From: Streptomyces sp. NL15-2K
Lineage (GTDB): Bacteria > Actinomycetota > Actinomycetes > Streptomycetales > Streptomycetaceae
Direction: 5' to 3'
Assembly: GCF_030551255.1 (NCBI RefSeq)
Contig: NZ_CP130630.1
Location: forward strand, 4,569,501-4,633,500
DNA length: 64,000 nt
The notes under the pieces are model-generated. The model saw nothing but the letters and a program-made list of their open reading frames with translations, was not told the DNA's origin and made no database searches. Positions 1-7,565 of the stretch are shown here, piece by piece. The position numbers and the translations under genes are program-made. The first letter of the stretch is position 1; every line of letters begins with the position of its first letter.

Positions 1-40
1 CCACCGGTGCAAGAAGCCGGTGCCGAGAACGGAAACGCAC

Positions 41-1012
41 ATGCACGGCGACAAGCGCGACAGTTCAGTCCCCGACCACCGCCGGAAGGCACCCGGCAGG
101 CGACGATTCCTCGGGGTGGCCGCGGCCGGGGCGGCGGCCGTTGGCGCTGCGGGGTACGGCTGGGCGGCCTTGGCGGACACGGCCCCGCCGCCCCGGACGT
201 TCCGCTCGCAGTGGGGTGTCGACGGCCGTAAGCGGGCCGTCGCGAGGATCCTGAACGCCGCGGACCCGACGGCCCTCGCCGCCTGGATCACCGGCACGGG
301 GTCCGCCCCCGACGCGATCAAGACGGAGATGGACACCCAGGTCAACGGACTGGCCGATGCCGCGGCGGCCGCCACGGACACGGCCCGTGACAAGGTCGTC
401 GTCTCCTGGGTGCGCACCGCGGAGACTCAGCGCTCGATATGGGACCGTAAGTACGAGTTTCTGCGTACCGGTTCGGGTGGCGCCGGGACCTTCGGGACCA
501 TCACCGACGATGTGCGCTCCAAGTACCCCACTCAGCTGGGCTCGGACCCGCAGTGGGACCCGGACAAGGACTCCCACCGCGAGGTGTGGGCGTCCCTGAC
601 CCCCGACGATCGCCAGATCGAGATCCTCCGCACGTCGACGGCGCCCGGCGTCTCCCGCCACCACCTGGGCTGCGACGCGGACTTCTTCAACACGACGCCC
701 CAGGACTGGACGGACAACGGCCCGGAGGCCGCCCACTACCAGTGGCTGCGCGCGAACGCGGCCCGGTACGGCTTCCTCCAGACGTACACGGCGGAGTCGG
801 CCAAGAACGAGCCCGCGATCAGTGAGGAGCGCTGGCACTGGTCGTACGCGCCGGTCTCCGAGGCGGTCCTGGACTTCATCCGCGCGAACCAGGACGTGAT
901 CGCCGACGCGCTGGACGAGCTCTGGAGCTACGACCCAACGCGGTTCACGTACATCAATGCGCACTGGCGCGACTACATGTTCCACGTGAACGAGAAGGCG
1001 TACTTCGGCTGA
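41..1012 (+). CDS. Tat-exported M15-type D-Ala-D-Ala carboxypeptidase-like protein
   Basis: Protein of about 323 aa. The N-terminus carries RRRFLGVAAAGAAAVGAAG, a twin-arginine-type signal, so the mature part should act outside the membrane. The C-terminal half has the zinc-ligand pattern of M15B/VanY peptidases: HHLGCDAD (His and Asp ligands, around residue 210) and ERWHWSY (catalytic Glu plus third ligand His, around residue 262). The family cleaves terminal D-Ala from cell-wall peptides; the substrate here is inferred. ATG at 41 was chosen because it puts the signal nearer the N-terminus; an in-frame GTG at 20 is possible and neither has a strong ribosome site. A convergent hairpin follows at 1036-1065. 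Confidence 0.8.
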   Translation: MHGDKRDSSVPDHRRKAPGRRRFLGVAAAGAAAVGAAGYGWAALADTAPPPRTFRSQWGVDGRKRAVARILNAADPTALAAWITGTGSAPDAIKTEMDTQVNGLADAAAAATDTARDKVVVSWVRTAETQRSIWDRKYEFLRTGSGGAGTFGTITDDVRSKYPTQLGSDPQWDPDKDSHREVWASLTPDDRQIEILRTSTAPGVSRHHLGCDADFFNTTPQDWTDNGPEAAHYQWLRANAARYGFLQTYTAESAKNEPAISEERWHWSYAPVSEAVLDFIRANQDVIADALDELWSYDPTRFTYINAHWRDYMFHVNEKAYFG

Positions 1013-1035
1013 GCCGAGGGCACCCCGCATGAGCG

Positions 1036-1065
1036 TTCAAGGGCACCCCTGAAGGTGCCCTTGAA
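1036..1065. terminator. Bidirectional hairpin terminator
   Basis: A perfect 12-bp stem (1036-1047 pairs with 1054-1065, arm TTCAAGGGCACC) with a 6-nt loop lies between two convergent genes, the M15 peptidase and the copper-storage protein. There is no long T-run, as is usual in Streptomyces. Confidence 0.8.
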
Positions 1066-1080
1066 GCCCGGCAGGCCGGG

Positions 1081-1443
1081 TCACATCGTGGCGCCCGCCA
1101 TCGCGCGGCAGGTCTGGGCGCAGCGGCGGCAGGCCTCTGCGCAGGCCATCATCTGGGGGTCGTCGGGCAGGGACATGCACGCCTCGGCGCACGTGTCACA
1201 GGCCTTGGCGCACAGGGCGCACATGTCGGCCGACATCGGCGAGCGGCGCATCATCATGTCCGCACACATGCGGGTCGTCTCGGAACAGTCGATGAGCGCG
1301 CGCATGATCTGCATCTGGGCCTGGCCGCCCATCTGCATACAGGAGCTCATGGTCTCCTCGCACGCGCTGTGACAGGACATGCACGCCTCGACGCAGTCCT
1401 GCATCTCCTTGCTCATGGCGGTCGTGCCGGCAGGCTGCTGCAT
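1081..1443 (-). CDS. Csp3-like four-helix-bundle copper-storage protein
   Basis: Protein of 120 aa with 16 cysteines spaced in helical CxxxC/CxxC patterns (DCVEACMSCHSAC, CALCAKACDTCAEAC, CAEACRRCAQTC). This is the signature of the DUF326/Csp copper-storage family, whose four-helix bundle is lined with Cys thiolates that bind many Cu(I) ions. No Tat signal is present, so it resembles cytosolic Csp3 rather than exported Csp1. ATG at 1443 was chosen over an upstream start because AAGGAGG lies just ahead of it (1449-1455). It may buffer cytosolic copper alongside the envelope copper cluster at 10.7-15.1 kb; that link is inferred. Confidence 0.88.
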   Translation of the reverse strand: MQQPAGTTAMSKEMQDCVEACMSCHSACEETMSSCMQMGGQAQMQIMRALIDCSETTRMCADMMMRRSPMSADMCALCAKACDTCAEACMSLPDDPQMMACAEACRRCAQTCRAMAGATM

Positions 1444-1561
1444 GGTTCCTCCTTGGAGAGGGAGGGCCCGGGGGCGGCCCTCACCCTTCCGTACTACGCT
1501 CGTCCGCCCGCGCCCGCTACGGGGCGGACCGGAGGAATCCACTCCGTGCGCGCCGGCCTGC

Positions 1562-2386
1562 TTACGGCTTCCTGCCCACCCCGCCGAAGTGCGTGACGTC
1601 CACGATCTCCTCCCGCGCCGCCTCGGGGCGCCAGCGGGAGCAGGAGACGAGGCCCGGTTCGAGGAGGTCGACGCGGTCGAAGAGGCGCAGGAGGTCCGTA
1701 CGGCTGCGCAGGGTCATCGGGGCCGAACCCTGGCCGTTCCAGTAGTCCACCGCCGTCCTCATCGCCTCGGCGTCGACCTCCGTGGTGGGGTGGGAGACGA
1801 CCAGGTAGCTGCCGGAGGGCACGGCGTCCAGGAGACGGTGCACGATGTCGACGGCCTCGTCGGTGTCCATGACGAAGTTGAGGACGCCCAGCATGGTGAT
1901 GGCGACGGGCTCGTCGAAGTTCAGGATGCGCGCGGCGCGCTCGATGATCGCCCCGGGGTCGTGGACATCGGCCTCGATGTAGTCCGTGACCCCCTCGGGG
2001 CTGCTGGTGAGCAGGGCGTGCGCGTGGGCGAGGACGAGGGGGTCGTTGTCGACGTACACGATCCGGCACGACGGGTCGACGCCCTGCGCGACCTCGTGGG
2101 TGTTGTCGGCGGTCGGCAGGCCGGTGCCGACGTCCAGGAATTGCCGGACCCCCGCCTCCCCGGCCAGGAACCGCACCGCCCGCGCCAGAAAGCGCCGGTC
2201 CGCGACGGCGGAGCGGGGCAGCGCCGGCACGAAGGACAGGATCTGATCGCCGACCTCCTCGTCGACGGGGTAGTGGTCCTTGCCGCCCAGCCAGTAGTTC
2301 CAGATCCGCGCCGAGTGGGACACGTCGGTCCGCAGCCGGGCGGTGCGGGCGATGCCTTCGTCGCGGGACGCTGAGGGGTCGGACAT
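1562..2386 (-). CDS. DUF574-family SAM-dependent methyltransferase
   Basis: Protein of 274 aa beginning with the conserved actinobacterial block TARLRTDVSHSARIWNYWLGG KDHYPVDEEVGDQI. A Rossmann SAM-binding segment FLDVGTGLPTADNTHEV sits near residue 85, followed by the acidic strand end IVYVDNDP. These features match S-adenosyl methyltransferase family 19 (DUF574), common in multiple copies in Streptomyces and of unknown substrate. GAAGGAG precedes the ATG. It is monocistronic: the next gene leftwards is separate, and upstream lies a divergent 342-base gap. Confidence 0.85.
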   Translation of the reverse strand: MSDPSASRDEGIARTARLRTDVSHSARIWNYWLGGKDHYPVDEEVGDQILSFVPALPRSAVADRRFLARAVRFLAGEAGVRQFLDVGTGLPTADNTHEVAQGVDPSCRIVYVDNDPLVLAHAHALLTSSPEGVTDYIEADVHDPGAIIERAARILNFDEPVAITMLGVLNFVMDTDEAVDIVHRLLDAVPSGSYLVVSHPTTEVDAEAMRTAVDYWNGQGSAPMTLRSRTDLLRLFDRVDLLEPGLVSCSRWRPEAAREEIVDVTHFGGVGRKP

Positions 2387-2624
2387 GGTGCCTGGTCTCC
2401 TTCGGGCAGTACTGATCCGTTTTGGATCGGGTTCCGCCTCAACCTAGGCACAAGTTGTCGGGGATGGGGGGTAGTTGGGCAACTCCGTGGTCTGGCGGAG
2501 GGGTGCGCGGCCACGGTCCGCGTACCGTCGTGCCGAGCAGAAGCCCGGAGGGGCAGTCGCGAAGGGTTCACGAAAGCCAGCCGCGATCAAGATCGTCGAT
2601 GGCAGACGACGGGCCTAGATCGTT

Positions 2625-2642
2625 TATTCCAGATCGGGAATA
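2625..2642. promoter_or_regulatory. 18-bp palindrome, candidate operator
   Basis: TATTCC-N6-GGAATA (2625-2630 / 2637-2642) lies about 90 bases upstream of the DUF6879/XRE operon, in the 2387-2728 gap between divergent genes. No gene was seen in that gap. The site could bind the XRE regulator encoded downstream; this is inferred from position. A related TTCC/GGAA palindrome precedes the second XRE gene at 36132-36149. Confidence 0.45.
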
Positions 2643-2728
2643 GTCCAGAGTCGGCATGGACGTGCAGCGATGTTCCTCCGTAGCGTCGTTGCGGAGGCGC
2701 CGAACGGGGCCCGAGAAGAGGAGGCACC

Positions 2729-2935
2729 GTGGCACGCGAGGGACTCACGCGACTCACCGGCAAGCTCGACGGGCCCAACTGCGATGACGACGACTGCCCG
2801 AACGTCTACCGCACGGCAAACGGCTCCCTCGTGGTTCAAGGCAACGTGTCCCACGCCTTCGTAGCACCGGAAGGCGAGGCCTTGGTGGAGATCCCGGAAG
2901 CAGTACTCAGGGAGGCCGTACGTGCTCTTGGATGA
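2729..2935 (+). CDS. Small hypothetical protein, first gene of DUF6879/XRE operon
   Basis: Protein of 68 aa starting at GTG with GAGGAGG just upstream. It contains GPNCDDDDCPNVYRTANGSLVVQG, with two cysteines in an acidic loop, and a C-terminal helix EIPEAVLREAVRAL. It resembles small actinobacterial proteins that precede DUF6879 genes; no biochemical function is known. It overlaps the next gene by 14 nt (2922-2935), so the two are probably translationally coupled. Confidence 0.7.
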   Translation: MAREGLTRLTGKLDGPNCDDDDCPNVYRTANGSLVVQGNVSHAFVAPEGEALVEIPEAVLREAVRALG

Positions 2936-3443
2936 TGACGAGTGGCGTCGGACCTTCGACGCGTACGAACGTGACGCATGGCGGTTCGAGGCCCAGCCCA
3001 CCTACACGATGCCGAGGGAGGCCGAGAACGTCGCCCGCTTCCTTCGGGGGGAGCCGAAGCCCGCGGACCACAATTCACGCTGGCATGAGCGGGTACGGGG
3101 ATTTGTGACGTCAGGGCGCTCCATCGGGCGCGTACGAGTCGTGCGGCAGCCGTTGACGGACTATCAGCGGTACCAATTCGCCTGGGGAATCCCCGGAAAC
3201 ATCAAAGCCGGGGAAGACATCCGCATCCTGGATGTCACACAGGATGACTACGGGCTCCCCCTCTCAGGAACGGATTGGTGGATGTTCGACGAAACGCGAA
3301 TAGTACACCTCAACTTCCGGACGGACGGGACGCAGATCAACCGAGAGTTGTTCACGGGCGATCTTGCTCCGTATTTGGAGTGGAGGCGGATCGCCCTGGC
3401 TCACTCCGTACCGTTCGCCGAGTACGTGAAAGAATTCGGGTGA
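2922..3443 (+). CDS. DUF6879-family protein
   Basis: Protein of 173 aa. Conserved features include an N-terminal acidic helix (DDDEWRRTFDAYERDAWRFE), GRSIGRVRVVRQPLTDYQRYQF, the block GEDIRILD, and WWMFDETRIVHLNF. This is the layout of DUF6879 proteins, which in actinomycetes are commonly encoded beside XRE/DUF5753 regulators. Function is unknown; a signalling or toxin-antitoxin-like partner role is speculative. The GTG start overlaps the previous gene, and the stop overlaps the next gene's GTG start by three bases of GTGA. Confidence 0.75.
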   Translation: MLLDDDEWRRTFDAYERDAWRFEAQPTYTMPREAENVARFLRGEPKPADHNSRWHERVRGFVTSGRSIGRVRVVRQPLTDYQRYQFAWGIPGNIKAGEDIRILDVTQDDYGLPLSGTDWWMFDETRIVHLNFRTDGTQINRELFTGDLAPYLEWRRIALAHSVPFAEYVKEFG

Positions 3444-4270
3444 CGTTTGATCCTGAGCAGCTGGGACAGTCGCGGACAGATCTAGCAGAAAGGCTCCGCG
3501 AACTGCGCAAGCGAGCCGGTCTCACAGGTGACCGGCTCGCTCGTCGCTGCAACATGTCCCAGAGCCAGATCAGTAAGTTCGAGACAGGCAAGAAGACGCC
3601 GAAACTGGTGGATGTTGAGCGTATTCTTCGAGCGCTCGACGCTCCCCCTGAACTGGTCTATGAGATTACAGCTCTCGCGCGCATCGCGAATACCGAGTGG
3701 CAGGATAAACGCTCTTCCTGGCGTCGAGGCATGGAGAAACGTCAGGCAGAGCTGGCCTCGCTGGAGTCCGACGCGACGGAGTTGAGATACTTCCTTCCTT
3801 CTATGATCACTGGCCTGTTGGCCACGCCCGAGTACATTCGCGGCAGCCTGAGCCATACGCCGGGCGACTCATCTAAGACTGCGGCACGCAAGTTGGAGCG
3901 CCAGGCCGTTCTCTACGACACGTCGAAGACTTTCACGTTCCTTCTCACGGAGCAGGCAGCAAGGTGGGCGATCCTGACGGCACCTGCTATGGCGGTGCAG
4001 ATTGACCGTCTTGTTTCACTTTCCCACCTGCCGAACCTTCGCATCGGCGTAGTTCCGTTTGCCACTGTCATGCCCCGAGGCCCGATGAATACCTTCACGA
4101 TCTATGACGACCGCCTGGCCACGGTGGAGAACTTCACTGGCCGCATGGTTTTTCGGGACTCTCGAGACGTATCCGAGTACCTTGCCGTGTTCTCGATTTT
4201 TGAGCAGCAGGCTTGCTTTGATAACGAGGCAAGGGGTTTGCTCCAACAGTGGGCAGATCTCTACCGATGA
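3440..4270 (+). CDS. XRE-family regulator with DUF5753 domain
   Basis: Protein of 276 aa. Residues about 10-65 form an XRE helix-turn-helix (LRELRKRAGLTGDRLARRCNMSQSQISKFETGKK), followed by the DUF5753 effector-like domain (ITGLLATPEYIRG, RQAVLYDTSKTFTFLLTEQAAR, LPNLRIGVVPF, FSIFEQQACFDNEAR). This is the WhiJ/Scr-type architecture. The start was set at GTG 3440 because it forms a GTGA overlap with the DUF6879 stop; an open frame extends further upstream but lacks family similarity. Codon use is visibly less GC-rich than in the flanking core genes, suggesting transfer. Confidence 0.85.
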   Translation: MTFDPEQLGQSRTDLAERLRELRKRAGLTGDRLARRCNMSQSQISKFETGKKTPKLVDVERILRALDAPPELVYEITALARIANTEWQDKRSSWRRGMEKRQAELASLESDATELRYFLPSMITGLLATPEYIRGSLSHTPGDSSKTAARKLERQAVLYDTSKTFTFLLTEQAARWAILTAPAMAVQIDRLVSLSHLPNLRIGVVPFATVMPRGPMNTFTIYDDRLATVENFTGRMVFRDSRDVSEYLAVFSIFEQQACFDNEARGLLQQWADLYR

Positions 4271-4357
4271 CTGATCTTTAGTCCGTAACTGGAATATTGG
4301 CACACCTCACTCGCCACCCGGTGAATCATGAAAGTGTCATGAAACCGGGGAGGGCTG

Positions 4358-4552
4358 ATGGCAGGTACGCAGAAACCTCAGGGGTACGGGCTGACAGAGC
4401 TGCCTCCGGAACCGAAAGCAAAACCAGGCTGCGGCGCCTGTCTCGGTATCTGCGTGCGGCGGCAAAACGCCCAGTCCAGAGGCGACTACAGCGCTGTTTC
4501 TGACGCGAATGTGGAACTGCGGCGGCACCAGGACGAAGCGCATGCGTCATGA
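4358..4552 (+). CDS. Small hypothetical protein
   Basis: Protein of 64 aa starting MAGTQKPQGYGLTELPP with a GPCG-type loop PGCGACLGICVRR, i.e. cysteines spaced C-x2-C-x3-C that might bind a metal. A purine-rich GGGAGGG precedes the ATG. Its stop overlaps the start of the next tiny ORF by ATGA, which argues that both are translated. No family was recognised beyond recurrent small ORFs beside XRE/DUF397 loci. Confidence 0.5.
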   Translation: MAGTQKPQGYGLTELPPEPKAKPGCGACLGICVRRQNAQSRGDYSAVSDANVELRRHQDEAHAS

Positions 4553-4728
4553 GCAACGGACAGGATTCAGGACTCTTCACCGACTGGCCCTTGCTGACGC
4601 TGCGGGTGTCTCGCGACTCCGGGCAGACATGGGAGTCCGAACGGAACGTATTCGCAACGGATGATCTCCCGCCCCTGATGACGAATCAGTGGCCACCGTG
4701 TGAGTGCTGGCGCTGCACCAAGCGGTAG
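4549..4728 (+). CDS. Tiny hypothetical protein with C-terminal CxCxxC
   Basis: Protein of 59 aa read directly from the sequence: begins MSNGQDSGLFTDWPLLTLRV and ends WPPCECWRCTKR. The first ATG overlaps the preceding stop (ATGA), indicating coupling. The CECWRC ending is a possible metal-binding knuckle. A tiny ORF with this ending is a recurrent neighbour of DUF397/XRE genes in Streptomyces, from memory; its function is unknown. Confidence 0.5.
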   Translation: MSNGQDSGLFTDWPLLTLRVSRDSGQTWESERNVFATDDLPPLMTNQWPPCECWRCTKR

Positions 4729-4921
4729 GCCCTCTGATCGCCTGGGAGAAATCCGTGTCTGTAGGGATCTGATGAACCTTCATGAGCGAATGAGGAAAGG
4801 CAGCAGCTCGCATTCACTTCCCCCAGCACGGTCCCAAGGTCAGCCAGAAAAACAAACTCCCGCCCGGCATGGGCGGCGGCGGTCAGTCATGGCCGCGACA
4901 GTTGAACAGGAAGGTGCAGTC

Positions 4922-5146
4922 ATGCTGAACGGAAGTGACCTGTACGCGCTCGACATCGACGGGACCTCGTTCGTGAAGGCGTGCGGCGGTCCCTGCACCG
5001 AGGGGTGCGTGACGCTGGCCCGGATCGGCGACAACGCCTGGGCTCTCGGTGACAGCAAGCGGCCGGACGCGGAGCCGCTGCGGTTCACCACGGAGGAGTT
5101 GGACGCGGCCGGCATCGATCCGGTGCGGTTCGGCCTGTCCGTCTGA
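4922..5146 (+). CDS. DUF397 small acidic protein
   Basis: Protein of 74 aa with the DUF397 core: GTSFVKACGG, EGCVTLARI, WALGDSKRPDAEPLRFT. DUF397 proteins pair with XRE/DUF5753 regulators in WhiJ- and Scr-type systems, where they modulate the regulator's activity; here the partner would be the XRE gene at 3440-4270. ATG at 4922 was preferred because GGAAGG lies about 8 nt ahead and the conserved domain starts at once; an ATG at 4889 is in frame. A strong hairpin follows the stop. Confidence 0.75.
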   Translation: MLNGSDLYALDIDGTSFVKACGGPCTEGCVTLARIGDNAWALGDSKRPDAEPLRFTTEELDAAGIDPVRFGLSV

Positions 5147-5160
5147 CCCTTCTCCCTCGT

Positions 5161-5203
5161 CGGCCGGTCCCGACCCACCCCTCCATCGCGTCGGGACCGG
5201 CCG
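5161..5203 (+). terminator. Hairpin terminator after DUF397 gene
   Basis: A perfect 14-bp stem (5161-5174 with 5190-5203, arm CGGCCGGTCCCGAC) encloses a 15-nt loop, 14 bases after the DUF397 stop. It may be leaky, since another same-strand gene begins at 5237. Confidence 0.7.
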
Positions 5204-5236
5204 GCTTCGACTGCGAACACCGAACGGGAACGACTG

Positions 5237-5701
5237 GTGCACCATCACGGCTATCTGTGGACCGGCCCGAAAGAGCGCTTCGACGCCGAGGCCCTACGGC
5301 GACCTCCGCATACCGAGCCGCCTCCGGCTGGCAGCAAGCCGGAACTGATCCAGCGGTACCGGGAGGTGGTAGCGGAGTTCCCCGTAGTGGATCTGCCGCC
5401 ACTGGAGACGGCCTACTGGCTCGTCAAGCCGCAAGCGCTGGTGCGAGGCACTTGGGACGAGCCGAAAGAGGCAGTCGCGTGGCTTGCCGCGCGGCTGTCC
5501 GAGTACGCACCCCGTTTCGCCTTCGCGGCGGAGCGCGACACTGCACACATGGCGAGGCTCGTCAACTCGGCGGTGGAGCGGCTGGGCTGGGGCGGTGACG
5601 TGTCGCTCGGCTTCTACCTCGAACGCCCTTCGTATCTCTCCCTGGCGGTGGTGACGTGTTCCCCGAACCGCTCGACTCCTGAGTTGGCCTGCCCTACCTA
5701 G
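5237..5701 (+). CDS. Conserved hypothetical protein
   Basis: Protein of 154 aa starting MHHHGYLWTGPKERFDAEALRRPP. It has no signal peptide or membrane segment. The middle part is helical and acidic; the C-terminus reads VSLGFYLERPSYLSLAVVTCSPN. I recognise it as a family often found beside DUF397/XRE genes in Streptomyces, but no function is known. The GTG start has only a weak ribosome site. A terminator follows at 5719-5746, ending the accessory transcription unit before the convergent integrase gene. Confidence 0.65.
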   Translation: MHHHGYLWTGPKERFDAEALRRPPHTEPPPAGSKPELIQRYREVVAEFPVVDLPPLETAYWLVKPQALVRGTWDEPKEAVAWLAARLSEYAPRFAFAAERDTAHMARLVNSAVERLGWGGDVSLGFYLERPSYLSLAVVTCSPNRSTPELACPT

Positions 5702-5718
5702 TGATCGAAGCAACGAAG

Positions 5719-5746
5719 AGCCCAGCCAACCTTCGGTGGCTGGGCT
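5719..5746. terminator. Convergent hairpin terminator
   Basis: A perfect 10-bp stem AGCCCAGCCA (5719-5728) / TGGCTGGGCT (5737-5746) with an 8-nt loop lies between the convergent hypothetical gene and the integrase gene, so it can serve both strands. Confidence 0.75.
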
Positions 5747-5806
5747 GAAACACAGCTACCGAGCGTGCCTTGAGCGATCTGGCAGCTCGGCAGCGTCTCC
5801 AGTTCG

Positions 5807-6859
5807 CTACGCCAACGCCATCCCATGGAGTCTGGGCACGCCCGTTGCAGGAGTCGCCTGTCGGCCCAGTCCCAAGGTCCCGTCGATCGCGAGCCGCGCA
5901 CGGTCAGGGGCGTCCGGCATCAGGTCCGCGTAATACCGCTCAGTGAAGCTCACCGACGTATGGCCCAGCCAGGCCGAGACCTCTGAGACCGGAACCCCCT
6001 GACTCAGAAGCGACGCCGCGTAGAAGTGCCGCAGGCTATGCGACTTGAAGTATTCGACGCCTGCTGTGGCAAGCGCGGGGCGCCAGATCCGGCCGTACCA
6101 GTAGTACGGGTACAGCAGTCCAGTGCCTGTCGCGTTGCTGAACAGTAGTTCCTCCTCACCCCAGGTGGCGTGATCCCTGAGGTGGCGGCGCAGGGCCATG
6201 CCCACCACATCAGGGAGCGGCACCCGACGGCCTTGCTCTCCGTCCTCACGCCACTTGGTGTGGCGCAGTCGCATGCTGCCGTACCGTCCCGACCCGGTGT
6301 CCCGGTCGCAGGCGACTTGCCGGTCGACTGTGATCAGTTGCCGGGTGAAGGAGATTCGGTCGCGGCCGAGTCCCATGGCCTCGCCGAGCCGCAGTCCACA
6401 ACCGGCCATCAGCCAGAGCATCCCCCGGTACCGCTCCGGGGCGGCTCCGATGACGGCGAGTACCGTCTCCGTCCCAGGGACGTGGACCTCCGCGCGCTGG
6501 TCCCGGTACGTCCGGGCGCCGCTCACGGGGAGAGCCACTGCCCGGCACGGGTTGACGTCGACCAGCCCTTTCTCCATCGCCCAACTGAACACCGACATGA
6601 GGATGCTGAAGCGGAATCGAACGGTGGAGGGCTTGTGGCCAAGCGAATGGGTCATCCAGTCCACCCACTTCTCGACCTGTGACGAGGTAACGCCCCTGAC
6701 GCCGTGGTCGCCGAAGAATGGCGCCACGGTCCGAGCCAGGATCGTCCGGTACTGCTTGACGCTGCTGTTCTCCACCCCTCTCGTCGTGGCCCATCGCTCG
6801 AAGACCGCCACAAGCGGCTCACCGTCCGTCGGCCCCGCCTCGTTCCCCGTCACGTGCAT
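5807..6859 (-). CDS. Tyrosine recombinase (phage-type integrase)
   Basis: Protein of 350 aa. An N-terminal SAM-like DNA-binding domain (residues about 15-115) precedes the catalytic domain. Catalytic residues are visible: Arg in CGLRLGEAMGL, the HSLRHFYAASLL box (H-x-x-R), the WLGHTSVSFTERYY box (His and nucleophilic Tyr). The enzyme would integrate or excise a mobile element. GGAGGGGGACG precedes the ATG, which lies 41 nt inside the upstream HTH gene. No tRNA gene or obvious att repeat was found beside it, so the element it served may be decayed or its site lies elsewhere. Confidence 0.9.
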   Translation of the reverse strand: MHVTGNEAGPTDGEPLVAVFERWATTRGVENSSVKQYRTILARTVAPFFGDHGVRGVTSSQVEKWVDWMTHSLGHKPSTVRFRFSILMSVFSWAMEKGLVDVNPCRAVALPVSGARTYRDQRAEVHVPGTETVLAVIGAAPERYRGMLWLMAGCGLRLGEAMGLGRDRISFTRQLITVDRQVACDRDTGSGRYGSMRLRHTKWREDGEQGRRVPLPDVVGMALRRHLRDHATWGEEELLFSNATGTGLLYPYYWYGRIWRPALATAGVEYFKSHSLRHFYAASLLSQGVPVSEVSAWLGHTSVSFTERYYADLMPDAPDRARLAIDGTLGLGRQATPATGVPRLHGMALA

Positions 6860-7394
6860 CGTCCCCCTCCAGGTGCCGCCTGGCCTTCTCGGTCAGGCGG
6901 TCCGCAGGTCTGCCCGGCGATCCGTCGAGGAAGCCCATGGCTCGTGCCCGTCGTACGCGTCCGCTGATGGTGTTGCGGCTGAGCCCCCACGCAGTCGCGA
7001 GCCTCGTGACAGGGCTTCGATACCCCTGCCGCACCAGGCGCACGTACTCACGTGCCATCAGGGCGTACTCCCGATCCGTCTCGACCCGCTGAAGCACCGC
7101 CGCAACGGTGGCCTCGTCAGTCGACCGGCCCAGGCACGCACGCAGTTCCTTCGCCGTTCTGCGGATCTCCGCGAGGGAGATCGATCGCATGAGCTCCGCC
7201 GTGATGCCGTCCGTATCGACTCTGGCGTGTGGATCATCAGGCGGATCGATGTGGAGGCTCGCCGGGCCGTCCCATGGCGCGTCGAGCCAGCTCACGACGG
7301 TCAGCTTCCAGCCGTGCAGTTCGGCTTCGTGGATGAGCTGCTCGCCATCCAGACGCCATCCCTCGGGCAATTCCTCACCTGATGATGTGGTCAC
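6819..7394 (-). CDS. HTH protein coupled to the integrase
   Basis: Protein of about 191 aa. The N-terminal half (ELPEGWRLDGEQLIHEAELHGWKLTVVSWLDAPWDGPASLHIDPPDD) is a conserved actinobacterial domain of unknown role. The C-terminal part holds a helix-turn-helix (TRLATAWGLSRNTISGRVRRARAMGFL) suited to DNA binding. It overlaps the integrase start by 41 nt, so it probably acts with it as a regulator or excision factor. GTG at 7394 was chosen because similarity begins there; the frame is open up to a TTG at 7511. Confidence 0.65.
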   Translation of the reverse strand: MTTSSGEELPEGWRLDGEQLIHEAELHGWKLTVVSWLDAPWDGPASLHIDPPDDPHARVDTDGITAELMRSISLAEIRRTAKELRACLGRSTDEATVAAVLQRVETDREYALMAREYVRLVRQGYRSPVTRLATAWGLSRNTISGRVRRARAMGFLDGSPGRPADRLTEKARRHLEGDDARDGERGGADGR

Positions 7395-7517
7395 AGGTCG
7401 AAACGTAGCGCGGCATACGACGTCCGCCGTGTGCCGGGAAGCCCCCGGCCACACCTGAAGGCTAGGACACGAGACACGACAGAAACCAAGTTCCATGTCT
7501 CTGTAATCCAAAAGAGT

Positions 7518-7545
7518 GAAGGGCGCCCTGCAGGGGGCGCCCTTC
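7518..7545. terminator. Hairpin in the upstream gap
   Basis: An 11-bp stem (7518-7528 with 7535-7545, arm GAAGGGCGCCC) closes a 6-nt loop. It lies just downstream of the acyl-CoA dehydrogenase gene, read on the minus strand, and so probably terminates it. Confidence 0.75.
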
Positions 7546-7565
7546 GACCGTCAGCTCACCAGCGG

